In this document: positions 9,067-17,899 of the stretch, in pieces
Position numbering within the stretch: position 1 is the stretch's first letter
How the letters are laid out: the number at the start of each line of letters is the position of its first letter
DNA from: Ctenosaura bakeri
Lineage: Eukaryota > Chordata > Lepidosauria > Squamata > Iguanidae
Reading direction: 5' to 3'
Length of the DNA: 64,000 nt
NCBI GenBank assembly: GCA_948474755.1
Contig: CAOLHI010001148.1
Span: 62,001-126,000, forward strand
Notes under the pieces: model-generated
Seen by the model: the letters and a program-made list of their open reading frames with translations, nothing else
Database searches by the model: none
What the model was told of the DNA's origin: nothing
Position numbers and translations under genes: made by a program

Positions 9067-10055
9067 CGTGTGAAACGGACCCCACACACCTCACAGGCGA
9101 AGGGCTTCTCCCCTGTGTGGGTGCGCATGTGACGAGGTAGCTTGCCGGCCCCATGGATAACCTTGTGACAGACGGGGCACTCCTGGGGCATCTGCGAGCG
9201 ACGTTTGCGCACCAGCTTGTCTGGGGGGTCGAGACTGGGGGAGAGCCCCTCGGTGTTCAGGTTGCGCAAGTAGGGGATGATGTCGTGGTCAATGGGTTCT
9301 TCGTCCGAACCCAGATCCTCTGGAGAAAGGCGTAGAGTGTATGGGTACGGGAAAGTGCGAGACGGTGTGATCATTTCCTCCTCATCCTCACGGGAGTGCC
9401 CAAGGGCTGGCGCAGGAGAGGCCTGATTGGGAGGACTTGGGCGCTCCTGTGTTCCTGTTGAGGAGGGGGATGGCGAAGGGGAGAGCTCCATGACATGGTT
9501 ATTGAGGCGGGAACCCTTGGCTTGTAGAAACTTTCGGGTCTTCTTGCTGCGGCGGGGGGCAGGGCAGGCAGGCGGCTCAGCCAGATCCCCTTCAGCATTG
9601 GGTAGGGTGGCAAAGGCCTCCAGGTAGCGCCTGGCACGCTCTCGGGCGGCATCGTCAGGGACAGGGGCTTCAAGGCCGTTGCCCTGCAGGATCTCCACGC
9701 AGGCTGCGATGACACACGGGATTTCAAGGACCCGGGCAGCATGTAAGACCTCCCCGAGGCTGCCTGTGCTGATGGTCAAGGTGGCTGTGTAGGCGAAGTC
9801 CAAGAGGGCCCCCAGTGCTTCAGCACCCACGAAATCCAGCTCACAGACCCCCATGCTGGGTCCAGCAAAGAGCCTCTGGAAGTAGCGACTGCACGCAGCC
9901 AGCACAGCCCGGTGGGTCCGGTATTCTGAGCCCTGAGCCCGGAGAGTCACGTCACAAAGCACACCCCGCCGCCGTTGCTCGTTCAGGCGTCCCAGAAGCT
10001 CACTGCTGTGTTCGGGAAAAGGGATCCCTATCAAGTCGTCTTCGGGGCTCCCCAT
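9067..10055 (-). CDS. ZBTB7B: ZBTB7B first coding exon: BTB/POZ domain, linker, zinc finger 1
   Basis: The ATG at 10055-10053 has a strong context (G at -3 and +4) and lies 8 bases inside the exon, whose acceptor (C/T-rich tract, then TCTGCAG) ends at 10064. The upstream in-frame Met of the open frame is therefore intronic. The product starts MGSPEDDLIGIPFPEHSSEL, the ZBTB7B N-terminus. The BTB domain spans about residues 16-118, with LCDVTLR (33-39) and HRAVLAACSRYF, ending VLEIPCVIAACVEILQG; it drives dimerisation and corepressor binding. The linker holds a basic RRSKKTRK segment, Ser/Pro-rich sequence and the conserved GSDEEPIDHD and DKLVRKRRSQMPQ motifs. Finger 1 uses Cys293/Cys296/His309/His313; finger 2 begins Cys321/Cys324. 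The exon ends after two bases of Arg330 at donor GTGAGT (9066). The Gly/Ala-rich BTB insertion of mammalian ZBTB7B is absent, so the product is 487 residues versus about 539 in human. Confidence 0.97.
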
Positions 10056-10063
10056 TGCCTCAC
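10056..10063 (-). other. ZBTB7B: ZBTB7B 5'UTR end and splice acceptor
   Basis: Only 8 untranslated bases (GTGAGGCA) precede the ATG in this exon. The acceptor shows a long C/T-rich tract at 10098-10070 followed by CTGCAG. At least one non-coding exon must lie at higher coordinates. Confidence 0.85.
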
Positions 10064-11240
10064 CTGCAGAGAAGGGAAGAGAAATTTGGGAGGAAAAGCA
10101 ATGAGCACCAAGCAAACCCCAAACAACCTAGCATTTATATTCCAACACACTTTCTTTCTTTCCCCACTGACATGACAATCATTTTTCTAGGCACGGAATT
10201 AATGTGTTGGGTCACTTCCCTCATTTCTTCCTATGGGTGCCAACCTCTCATCCTGTAAATTCCCAACCCATACACCTTGCAGCAATACCACGTTGCTGTC
10301 AGTGTGGTTGCTCTGGCCTTTGCTAAAAGTCAGGAGTGTGTAACTGTGGAAGGCCAGGGGGTTGCATTAGCCCATCAGGGAACTTTGGAGTGTTGCACCC
10401 TCACACTCACCCAAAATGAAGAGTTTTACACAAATGCCTTGGGTGTTGGGTTTTGTTTTGTTTTTTTAAATCAAGTTTCTAGGCCCTCTCGTGCCATTAC
10501 TGGCCTAGAAGAAGTATTTTTAACAACAGAAAGTGACTGGAAATCACTTCCTGTTTTTTTAAGCCTTCTCCTGTGACCAAAATCATAAATGCCTCCATGC
10601 TTCAGCCCTGAAAATCACTTTTGTCATTTTTTAAAAATCTCTTGGGATTGTGGGGCACAAAAATGGCCGTAAGGAAGCTGCCTGAGCCATACTTCACTCA
10701 AACTCCTGCACTTCCTGGATACTTGGCAAAACTGTCTTTCCCTGCTTTGGTTGGGTCTCAAACTCGTCATCCAATCAGGAAGTGCCTTGCTTTCTGCAGG
10801 CATTTTGCCCCAGGGAATTATGGGGGCTCCTGAGTTATGCAGCGGCTTCTCCCTGGTTGGGGGGTATCCAGAGAAGGATTGGAATCCAAGGGCAAGCAGC
10901 ATCTGCAACAAACCAGGATCGAATGTTTGGACAGGACACCAAACAAACCACTCTTGGTTTGTTCAGCCGTCACCCTAGTGGGATGAACCAAAACAAGCTG
11001 CAGACACTGGCATGCAGCTTGTTTCATGATATGTCGGGATTCACCAGAATTCTTGACTCATGGTCGTGTGTGAAAAGAGCCACTCAGTTCAATGGGCTTT
11101 CATCATGCATTATATGAATTCTAGCAGGCCTTGTCCTCCACCCAGCATGTCATCACAGTTAGGTCTGGGTTTGGCAACAATTAGTGCATCTTATGACAAT
11201 GAAATGTACAAAGGTGCTTCACGTCATACATCGGGGAGGA
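10064..11240. other. Putative first-intron sequence with two hairpins
   Basis: No gene is seen. Two perfect short palindromes lie close together: AACAAACCA/TGGTTTGTT at 10942-10963 with a 4-base loop, and AAACAAGCTGCA/TGCAGCTTGTTT at 10991-11024 with a 10-base loop. The surrounding sequence could be an old foldback element that I cannot name. Confidence 0.5.
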
Positions 11241-11244
11241 GGAG

Positions 11245-11345
11245 GAACCTGTCACTTTCCAGATGTTACTGGACTCCAAATCACATTATCTCTGACCACT
11301 GGATGGTGCCCTTGAGAACTGGAGTTCAACAACAATCAGTTCACA
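11245..11345. mobile_element. Foldback MITE fragment of the 'CCAGATG' type
   Basis: CTTTCCAGATGTTACTGGACTCC on the left and GAACTGGAGTTCAACAACAATCAG on the right are diverged arms of the palindromic CTCCAGATGTT..GGACTACAACTCCCAT family. Better copies lie at 14985, 42635, 48520 and 60330. Confidence 0.5.
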
Positions 11346-11806
11346 GATTTCCCCATCTCAGAAAGCCATCTTTACCCTGTAAGACCAGCTTGCCCATGCA
11401 AGATCGCTGTAAAGATTCCTGTGACCTTGCAAGGCCAGATGGTACCACTGTCCACCACACAGCAACCCACCTTATAAGGTCATTCTAGAAAAATATTTTA
11501 AAAATGAAAGGGAAAAGGAGAAATGAGGCATCTGAAGAAGTGGGCTGATATCCCTGAAAATTCACACTGAAATAAATTGATCTCAATGGTGCATCTTAGT
11601 TCCTTCATCCCTCCTCTTTGCCTTTCTACTCTATGATGAAATAGAAGAAACACCCTCAAGGGGGCCATGTGGCCCCCAGTGGGAGCCCCTGGCACATCTG
11701 AAGGGGACCACAGACTGTAAACTATGAGAAGGGGAACCCCAAAGATTTACAGGGACTGAATTAGGCACACCTGGTAAATTCATGGCTTAAGCTCCTTCCA
11801 CACCTT

Positions 11807-12008
11807 GGCCATTTCTGCACTACACTGTTATAGTGCTATTATTCCATTTTCAACATCCTATGGAATGCTGGGACTTGTAGTTTAGGAAAGGGTGTTTAGA
11901 ATTCTCAGCCAGAGAGCTCTTTGGCCTCAGTAAACTACAAACCCCAGAATTCCACAGGATGTTGAAAGTGGAATAATAGCACTACAACAGTTTAGTGCAG
12001 AAATGGCC
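11807..12008. mobile_element. Palindromic foldback MITE, family A, copy 1
   Basis: Two arms of about 80 bases are near-perfect inverted copies starting GGCCATTTCTGCACTA and ending TAGTGCAGAAATGGCC. The element is flanked by CTT at 11804-11806 and 12009-12011, a 3-bp target duplication. The short centre contains AATTCTCAGCCAGAGAGCTC. There is no transposase; the whole element is 202 bp. The right arm carries ACTACAAACCCCAGAATTCC, which resembles the ZNF143/THAP11 site. Confidence 0.85.
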
Positions 12009-12148
12009 CTTGACTTAAGAGCTAAAATTGTTTAATTATGTTTTAACTTTTGTATTCTATGGGTTTTAACTATGTCTTTTTAATTGCTATAAGCAGCTTT
12101 GAGTCCCAATCTGGAAAAAAGTGGGGCAATAATAATAATAATAATATC
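12009..12148 (+). mobile_element. L2-like LINE 3' end
   Basis: GCTATAAGCAGCTTTGAGTCC followed by GGAAAAAAGTGGGGCAATAATAATAATAATA is the usual L2-type 3' end with a simple AAT tail. It abuts the foldback at 11807-12008. Confidence 0.65.
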
Positions 12149-12424
12149 CACAAAAGTTGAGACTTTTGTGATATATTTCATACTCAGTAGCAGCCCCGTG
12201 CGGTCTCTTGCACAGCCTCACTTCCAAGTCAGTAGCAAATCGACTGCACCAGATAAACGTATTCAATCAAGCATCCTCACAGCCATGATGATTTTCTGTC
12301 TATCTACAAATGTTGCATCCCTGTTTGATGGGGGGCCTTGCAACCTGAGAAGAGCTCCTAAGGGAGCTGTGACCAAAAACAGTTGAGAACAGCTGAAATA
12401 GACTTATGTTCCTTTGACTCACCC

Positions 12425-12790
12425 CAGACCTTCCAACTCTCGTGATTCATCAGGAACAGCCCCAATTAACCCTCTGTCTTCACACTTTTTCAAATGCTTT
12501 TAAAAGTGCCCCAGTATCTGCTCCTCCCACTTCCCCTCTGGTTGTCAGCTTATCTCCATTTGCAATCTGAGTTCAGTCTGAGCACTCCACTCAAAAGGGG
12601 AGAGAGGAGAGGAGACAGATACAGCCTTGCCCTTCCCAGTAGGCTAAGACAAAAGCAAACTGCTGCAACCTCTCCTAGCTTGTGCATTCTTCTTCATCAA
12701 TAACTTTTGCCCTTTGAACCACACTCTCATTTTGCATGGCCACACACGTCCCAGTTTTCAGCTATGAAATGTTAGTGGGTATGTCATTCT
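12425..12790 (+). repeat. R1 repeat, copy 3
   Basis: It shares start (CCTTCCAACTCTCGTGATT), middle (CCCCAATTAACCCTCTG, AATCTGAGTTCAG, GAGAGGAGAGGAGACAG, CTTCCCAGTAGGCTAAGAC) and end (CACGTCCCAGTTTTCAGC) landmarks with the other R1 copies. This is one of the most complete copies. Confidence 0.75.
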
Positions 12791-13375
12791 GAAATCTACA
12801 GCATCTTTATAAAGTAGGCTGGCCATCTTCATCCCCCCGCCACACACAAAAAACACAAGCAAACAGGACGGGATAGCTGAGACAGAGAGAACAGCTGCTA
12901 GAACGTTGTCAGAAGAAGCCATACTGGAAACATGGACTTTCTTGGCCCTCAATTAACCCTTGCTGTCCCAAACACAGGGCAGCAGTCACCCTTCCTGCCC
13001 CCTTTCAGTAGAAACTGGGCCTCCTGCAGAGAAGGCAGCACGGTACTAGAGTGACTCAAAGGAAAGGAAGTGCGCATGCATCAGCAGAACGGCAAAACTT
13101 GGTGCTTTTGTCTTAGAGCAGGAGGAAGTCCTCTCGCCCCCAGATGGTACCAAGCCGATCAAGGGGCCTGATACCATCTTGGGTTGAGGTAGATTCCTAG
13201 GAAAGATAGGGCAGTTCCCCCTTGCCACCCACGGCCCTCGGTCCTTCTAGGGGAAAAAGTTAAAATGTGCACACTGTGCTTTAGAACCCTGAGTTCTCAG
13301 TGTACCCCTGGAGGAGGAGGAGAAGAGGTGAGTACATCTGCCAGAGGGAGACGGGGTCTCTCCTCCTAACCGCTC
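12791..13375. other. Non-coding stretch, no recognised element
   Basis: Mixed unique-looking sequence. No gene-like signal and no repeat family I recognise. Confidence 0.4.
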
Positions 13376-13384
13376 TCTAGTTCC

Positions 13385-13520
13385 AGACTACCAAACCTGC
13401 AACCCTCCAAATGTCATCAGACACCAGCTCACAACAGTCCCAGCCAGCCTGGCCAATGGCAAATGGCAAGAAGAATGGCAATTCACCAAGATACAGCCGC
13501 CCTCAAGATCCAGCCACCCT
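13385..13520. mobile_element. Diverged foldback MITE remnant
   Basis: AACCCTCCAAATGTCATCAGAC and CCCAGCCAGCCTGGCCAATGG match the CCAGATG-type foldback left arm and centre. The right arm is badly decayed. Confidence 0.4.
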
Positions 13521-13679
13521 TGTCTTTTTCCAACATGGCTCTGGTAAGCCTTAGTTCCAACTTAACATGCTGGGATTCTGCTTTGCAAATCCCCTGCTTG
13601 GTTTCTACCTGCCAAGCAGCTGTGAAAGGCATTCCCAAACTCTGAAGCTGCACATTGCCAAGTGCTATCGTGCCCAGAC

Positions 13680-13712
13680 CCTTGGAATCTATCTTATCTG
13701 TCTATCTATCCC
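13680..13712 (+). repeat. Short (TATC)n-like microsatellite
   Basis: TATCTTATCTGTCTATCTATCCC, an impure tetranucleotide run. Confidence 0.6.
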
Positions 13713-14164
13713 AGTATTGCATACTCTCTAACAGGAATCAGTGGCTCTCCAGGTTCTCAGAATTTCTTCACCACCCTGAAAATAAAAAGTAAGATTCTTG
13801 TCCTCCTGTTTCTGAAAAAACACTGATTTAACATTCATCCAGTTCGACAGGACATTTTTATCCCCAGACTCACATTTTGCAATAGAATCCACACAGAACC
13901 AGAACATGTAGGCAGCAGGTGTATTACATTGCCACCTGGCCACCTATCATGTACAGTTTGTGCCTTTATACTGGTTACATTTTTCTGAAAACAAGAAAGA
14001 TACCCCAAACAGATTCTCTGAGTCATGTAAATGTATGTTTTCTAGCCTGGATGTTTGGGTACTGCTGGAATACCCTTGATTCTGCTGCCTAGAGATTTTT
14101 GCCAGCCTACCCAGTAGAAGATACAGGGCATGCAAATGCACACAGTCCCCCACTGTCCCAAAGT

Positions 14165-14530
14165 GGCCAAAAGGTCCCAATTAATCCTCTACTGTCCCAC
14201 TTTTTTTCAGCTGCATTTAAAACATCCCAGTTTCTCTCTCCTCCTCCCCTTTCCCCTTTAATCACTGGCATACTTTGATTGCTGCAAATTAAGTTCAAAA
14301 TATAGTAGTAGTCTGCACTCAATTAATTCAGTTGGGAGAGGAAAGGGTGGAATTTTGCCCTTCTTTGTAAGCTCAGGCAGAAACAAACTGCTACAACCTC
14401 TCTTAGCTTAATGTGTTCTTCCTTTTTAATAACTTTTTCCATCTTGATCACAGTCCAATGTCGCTTGGCTACATGCATCCTGACTGTTGCCTGTGAAACA
14501 TCATAGAGTATGAAAACAATGAAATTCTTA
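14165..14530 (+). repeat. R1 repeat, copy 4
   Basis: Landmarks in the R1 order: AATTAATCCTCTACTGTCCCA, TCTCTCCTCCTCCCCTTTCC, AAATTAAGTTCAAAAT, CTCAATTAATTCAGTTGGG, CTCAGGCAGAAACAAACTGC, CTTGGCTACATGCATCC. It helps define the family consensus. Confidence 0.75.
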
Positions 14531-14720
14531 TTGGGGTTAGAAGACATGCCCCAGATCAATGTGCTCAATGGAAGCTTTTTTTTTTAAAGGTCTTTCTGGG
14601 TGAGGGACAAATAAGATCACAGAAAGCTCCTTTATTCCAAGTCAAAACTTTGCACTGTCCACACTGACCAGCAATAGCTCTCCAAGGTCTTGGATAGGGT
14701 TCTTACCTGGCCTAACCCAG

Positions 14721-14853
14721 GCCATTTCCACACCAGACTGTTGCAGCACTATGGTTCCACTTTCAACATTCTATGGAATCCTGAGGTTTGCAGTTTCGGG
14801 AGGATGTTGAAAGTGTAATCATAGCACTATCACAGTCTAGTGCGGAAATGGCC
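14721..14853. mobile_element. Foldback MITE family A, copy 2 (shortened)
   Basis: The ends GGCCATTTCCACACCAGACTG and CAGTCTAGTGCGGAAATGGCC match copy 1, and the element is flanked by CCA at 14718-14720 and 14854-14856. The centre is deleted relative to copy 1 (133 versus 202 bp). Confidence 0.85.
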
Positions 14854-14942
14854 CCAGAGAAACCAGGGATTGAACTTGAGATCTTTTGCATGCAAAGTGA
14901 TGCATTCTACCACTAATTTACAGCCCTCCAGCTTCCAAATAG
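14854..14942 (-). mobile_element. tRNA(Ala)-like SINE fragment
   Basis: The minus strand reads as a decayed tRNA-like head: GTAAATTAGTGGTAGAATGC, then TTTGCATGCAAAAGATCTCAAG and TTCAATCCCTGG. The pairing of the arms is not preserved, so this is a SINE remnant rather than a tRNA gene. Fuller relatives are at 33275-33475. Confidence 0.55.
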
Positions 14943-14984
14943 CATCTTCCCACAGTAAACCATAAAACCACCCTTTTGTACAAG

Positions 14985-15112
14985 GTGAGAGAAGAAACTG
15001 GTGTCCCTCCAGATGTGGCTGGACTGCAAGTACCATCAACCTTAGCCAGCATGGGAGTTGAGAGTTGCAGATGCTGGGAGTTGCAGTCCAACAGCACTCA
15101 GAGGGATGCAAG
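14985..15112. mobile_element. Foldback MITE of the 'CCAGATG' type
   Basis: CTGGTGTCCCTCCAGATGTGG and GGGAGTTGCAGTCCAACAG are the two inverted arms around a CAGCATGGGAGTTGAGAG centre. The same family occurs at several other places in the window. Confidence 0.6.
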
Positions 15113-15177
15113 CTATCTGCTGCTTTAGGAGATGGCATGGTGCCAGGAAAAAACAGGAATAATCAACAAAAAACCTT

Positions 15178-15842
15178 AAAGGTATCTGAAGTTAAGCAGG
15201 GCCAGCCCTGGTTAGTATTTGGATGAGAGACAGCCCATAAATACCAGGTGCTGTGGACTATACAGTTGGCCCTTCACATTCACTAGGATTGGGGGCGCAG
15301 GATCTTGCAAAAGTAGGAAAATTGCAAATATAAAAATGTATATGTGTGTGTCCATGGGAAGGAGAACAAGGCATAGGGAGGAGAATGGGCAGCCGGGATT
15401 CAAACCAGGTCAGATAATGGAGAGGGAAAGGGGGTGGGTCAGCATGGTGGCCCTATCCTTCCTCTCTCTTGCCCATCTCCCTCCTTGGGTGGTGGGGACA
15501 TTGGGAGAGTTTGTGGTGCTGAGAAACTGGGCTGTGAGCTGTCCTCAGCTGGCCAGGCAGTAGTTGATGGAGGAGGAAGAGGGCCAAAGTTTTAAAGACC
15601 TGCCCAAGAGGGAAGGTTCTCCCAGAAAAGAAGCACCTCGGATGAGGGGGAAGAAATTGGAGAAATTTGCAAATAATCAGATCCATGAAAGTGAAACCTG
15701 TAAATGTGGAGGGCTGGCTGTATTTCAGAGGAAGGAACTTGCAAAATCACTTCAGAGTATTCCTTGCCTAAGAAAATCCTGTGAAATTGATGGGGTTGCT
15801 ATAAGTCAACAGGCAACCTGAAGGCACACAGACAAACACAAA
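15178..15842 (+). mobile_element. 5S rRNA-derived SINE, interrupted by a Tigger-like MITE
   Basis: AAGTTAAGCAGGGCCAGCC, then GGTTAGTATTTGGATGAGAGAC and CCAGGTGCTGTGG, follow the 5S rRNA gene order from internal promoter to 3' end. The SINE body resumes after the MITE with TTTCAGAGGAAGGAAC and ends CAACCTGAAGGCACACAG. The MITE occupies 15263-15720. Confidence 0.82.
15263..15720 (+). mobile_element. Tigger-like MITE, long subfamily, copy 2
   Basis: CAGTTGGCCCTTCACATTC at the left and GTGGAGGGCTGGCTG at the right, with TA on both sides (15261-15262 and 15721-15722). It has the same interior as copy 1 and sits inside a 5S-derived SINE. Confidence 0.85.
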
Positions 15843-16349
15843 CTTATTAGCTCTCGCCCTAATCAGAACACACCACCTTCCTGTACTTCAATGAGGTGAT
15901 GGAGGATGGTAGACGGCCCAACTCTTTAGCAATTATCTTCCAATGTATCTATACAAGCCTTAAGATTCTCATAGAGTGGGTAACTTTTTTTTTCTCTTTC
16001 TATGTAAACACTTGCCCCACGAATACATCTGAGATTATGGCCTCTCAGGCATTCTTGGACATCAGCTCCCATTATATTTAATTGTTGGCTATGCTAACAA
16101 AAATTGATAAGGATTAATATGTCAGAAAGGCAGAGTGAATATTTACATAGTAAGAAGGGGGAAAGGAGAGGTAAAAAAGGTACCTTGTCCATGACCAGGG
16201 GCACTAATTTCCATGGAACTGGTTTTCCGTGGAGCCAAATTGGCTAAATTGATTTAACGACTTAAGGATGACAGATCATGTATGTTTCCCTCCCTACCAA
16301 TCATAATCTTACCCTACATTTACCCTGGATAATACAGGTGCCAGTAGAG
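15843..16349. other. Non-coding stretch, no recognised element
   Basis: A/T-rich unique-looking sequence with no gene-like or repeat signal that I can name. Confidence 0.4.
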
Positions 16350-16835
16350 AAGGATGGCAAGATGAAAATGGTGGGTAGAGATGGACTAGAAGAGAGAGAT
16401 GGGGTGAAAGTTACAGCATGCCCCTTCTTGTCCTGGAAAAGAGGACAGGGCTGTGGCAGGGCTGCTCTCTGCCCGCCTTGGGTGCCCGCCAGCTGGGCTG
16501 TTTGCCTTCACAGGGGCAGGGTGGATGGGAAAGGAACGGGCTCTGGCACGGGCAGCCGCTCCCCTCTCTGTGAAGCAGGCCCAACCGGCTGGGCAAGGGG
16601 GAAACGGGAAGGCTTGGTGGAAGAGCTGCCAGGCGCAGCTGAGCTGGAGCACTCTGACCCAGGATTTGGGTGCGGTCCGCGTCATGGCAACACCCTGGGC
16701 CGGCAATGCCAGCTCACCCAGAACCTGCATGGCACGGAGCAGTGGGGGTGGGGTGGGAGAACTTTGCAAGAAGGGCCATTCCCACCTCCACCCCAAGGAA
16801 GAAGGGAGGGCAGCAGCGTCAGGGTGAGAGGTATC
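16350..16835. promoter_or_regulatory. GC-rich repeat-free island, candidate regulatory element
   Basis: About 480 bases of GC-rich sequence without recognised repeats. It includes a RUNX-type core TGCGGTC at 16671-16677, directly followed by the RFX X-box-like GTCATGGCAAC at 16681-16691. It lies about 6 kb upstream of the ZBTB7B start exon, inside the presumed first intron. RUNX-bound silencing of the mammalian Thpok locus is established, but assigning that role to this island is only inference. Open frames on both strands here are explained by GC content. Confidence 0.35.
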
Positions 16836-16839
16836 TTGT

Positions 16840-17130
16840 TTCAGGGTACCTGAAAGACCGTATCTCCAAATATGGGCCTCCCCACACCCTGAGCTCTTCT
16901 GTGAAGGCCCTTCTTTCTGCCCCATCACCCTCAGAGGTGTATTTGGTAGGAACGCAAAAGGCCTTCTCGGGGTCTGGAACACCCTTCCTAGACAGGCCAG
17001 ACTGGTGCCCTGCTTGCTCTGTTGGCAGGTGAAGACCTTTTCATTGGAGGGCTTTCATGAGCTTTACTGTTTATATTTTTTATGGCTCTTTTAACTGGTT
17101 ATGCTTTCAATTTAATTAAATATATTTTTT
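16840..17130 (+). mobile_element. L2-like LINE 3' coding end
   Basis: The translated plus strand is a decayed copy of the L2 ORF2 C-terminus (YLKDRISKYGPP..., VGTQKAFSGSGTPFLDR, matching the RAFSVAAPRLWNSLP region). A TTTTCATTGGAGGG and A/T-rich 3' end follow. Confidence 0.65.
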
Positions 17131-17168
17131 ACCTTTGCATAATGGCAGGGTTTTTTATACCAACTGTA

Positions 17169-17530
17169 CAAGAATTCCCCACCTTTTGACACCCTGTTAT
17201 GTGACAGCTTCCTCTTTTGACACTTCTAAATTAAGGACAAGTTCCATTAATTCATTATGGGTTCCATTCTTTTATCAATTCTTTTTGCCTATGGAGGCTC
17301 GCTTGGAACCGATCCCATGCACACACTGCTTGCAAAGCCAGCTGAGAAGCAGGGAAAGGTGCCAAGTCAGCTGAGAAACTTTGCAAGTAGCATCACACAA
17401 TTGGTCCCAAGTGAGCCTCCGTAAGTCCTTCATGCTCCCTACAGTACAATACGTGGGTTCCACTTTTCAACCAATTCATTTTCTGACCGTGCTCCAGTCC
17501 CAAACCTGTCAACTAAGTGGGGGAAGCCTG
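17169..17530. mobile_element. TA-flanked TIR element 'Y', copy 1
   Basis: It begins CAAGAATTCCCCACCTTTTGAC and ends AAGTGGGGGAAGCCTG, which are imperfect inverted repeats of each other. TA lies on both sides (17167-17168 and 17531-17532). The interior is shared with 63555-63901, for example TTGCCTATGGAGGCTC and AAGTGAGCCTCCGTAAGT. It is a non-autonomous Tc1/mariner-like element with no coding capacity. Confidence 0.7.
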
Positions 17531-17540
17531 TATCTTTTTT

Positions 17541-17780
17541 TAATTTGTAAGCCACCTTTGGTCCTGGGCTACAAAAAAAAGAAAAAAAGATCTAGATCAT
17601 CATCCTCATCTTGTGCCAAGTCTCTTCATGAGTCCCAGAAGCAATCCACCCTCTCTCCCACCCTTGGCTCCCACGCACCCTCTGTGTGCCAACCAGTGAT
17701 GCCACGTCAGCTCTCCTTGATTTCAGAACAGTTTTTCACAGCCTCATCCATAGAAGGTAGGACTGATTGCTCCCTACTAA
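17541..17780. other. Non-coding stretch with A-rich tract
   Basis: It contains an A-rich run at about 17572-17590 and otherwise unassigned sequence. Confidence 0.4.
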
Positions 17781-17785
17781 GCTCC

Positions 17786-17852
17786 AGTCATTCCCCAACT
17801 CCCTATAGAGAGTGAGCTCCAGCCATTCCCCAGCTCCCTATAGAGAGTGAGC
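17786..17852 (+). repeat. Tandem duplication of a 34-bp unit
   Basis: CCATTCCCCAGCTCCCTATA-type units ending GAGAGTGAGC occur twice in a row (first unit has a T and an A substitution). Two units only. Confidence 0.8.
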
Positions 17853-17899
17853 AGATAGAGATTGCGCAGATAATGGTCTTTCAGCACAGTGTAGTTTTG

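Noticed and set aside
10056..10115. Upstream Met extending the ZBTB7B start by 20 residues
   Set aside because: It lies upstream of the acceptor that ends at 10064, so those codons are intronic. MGSPEDDLIG is the family N-terminus.
14854..14942. tRNA(Ala) gene
   Set aside because: The cloverleaf arms no longer pair, and the sequence belongs to a dispersed SINE.
16278..16982. Overlapping 191- and 198-codon frames on opposite strands
   Set aside because: GC-rich composition, mutual overlap, and the right part runs into L2 sequence.
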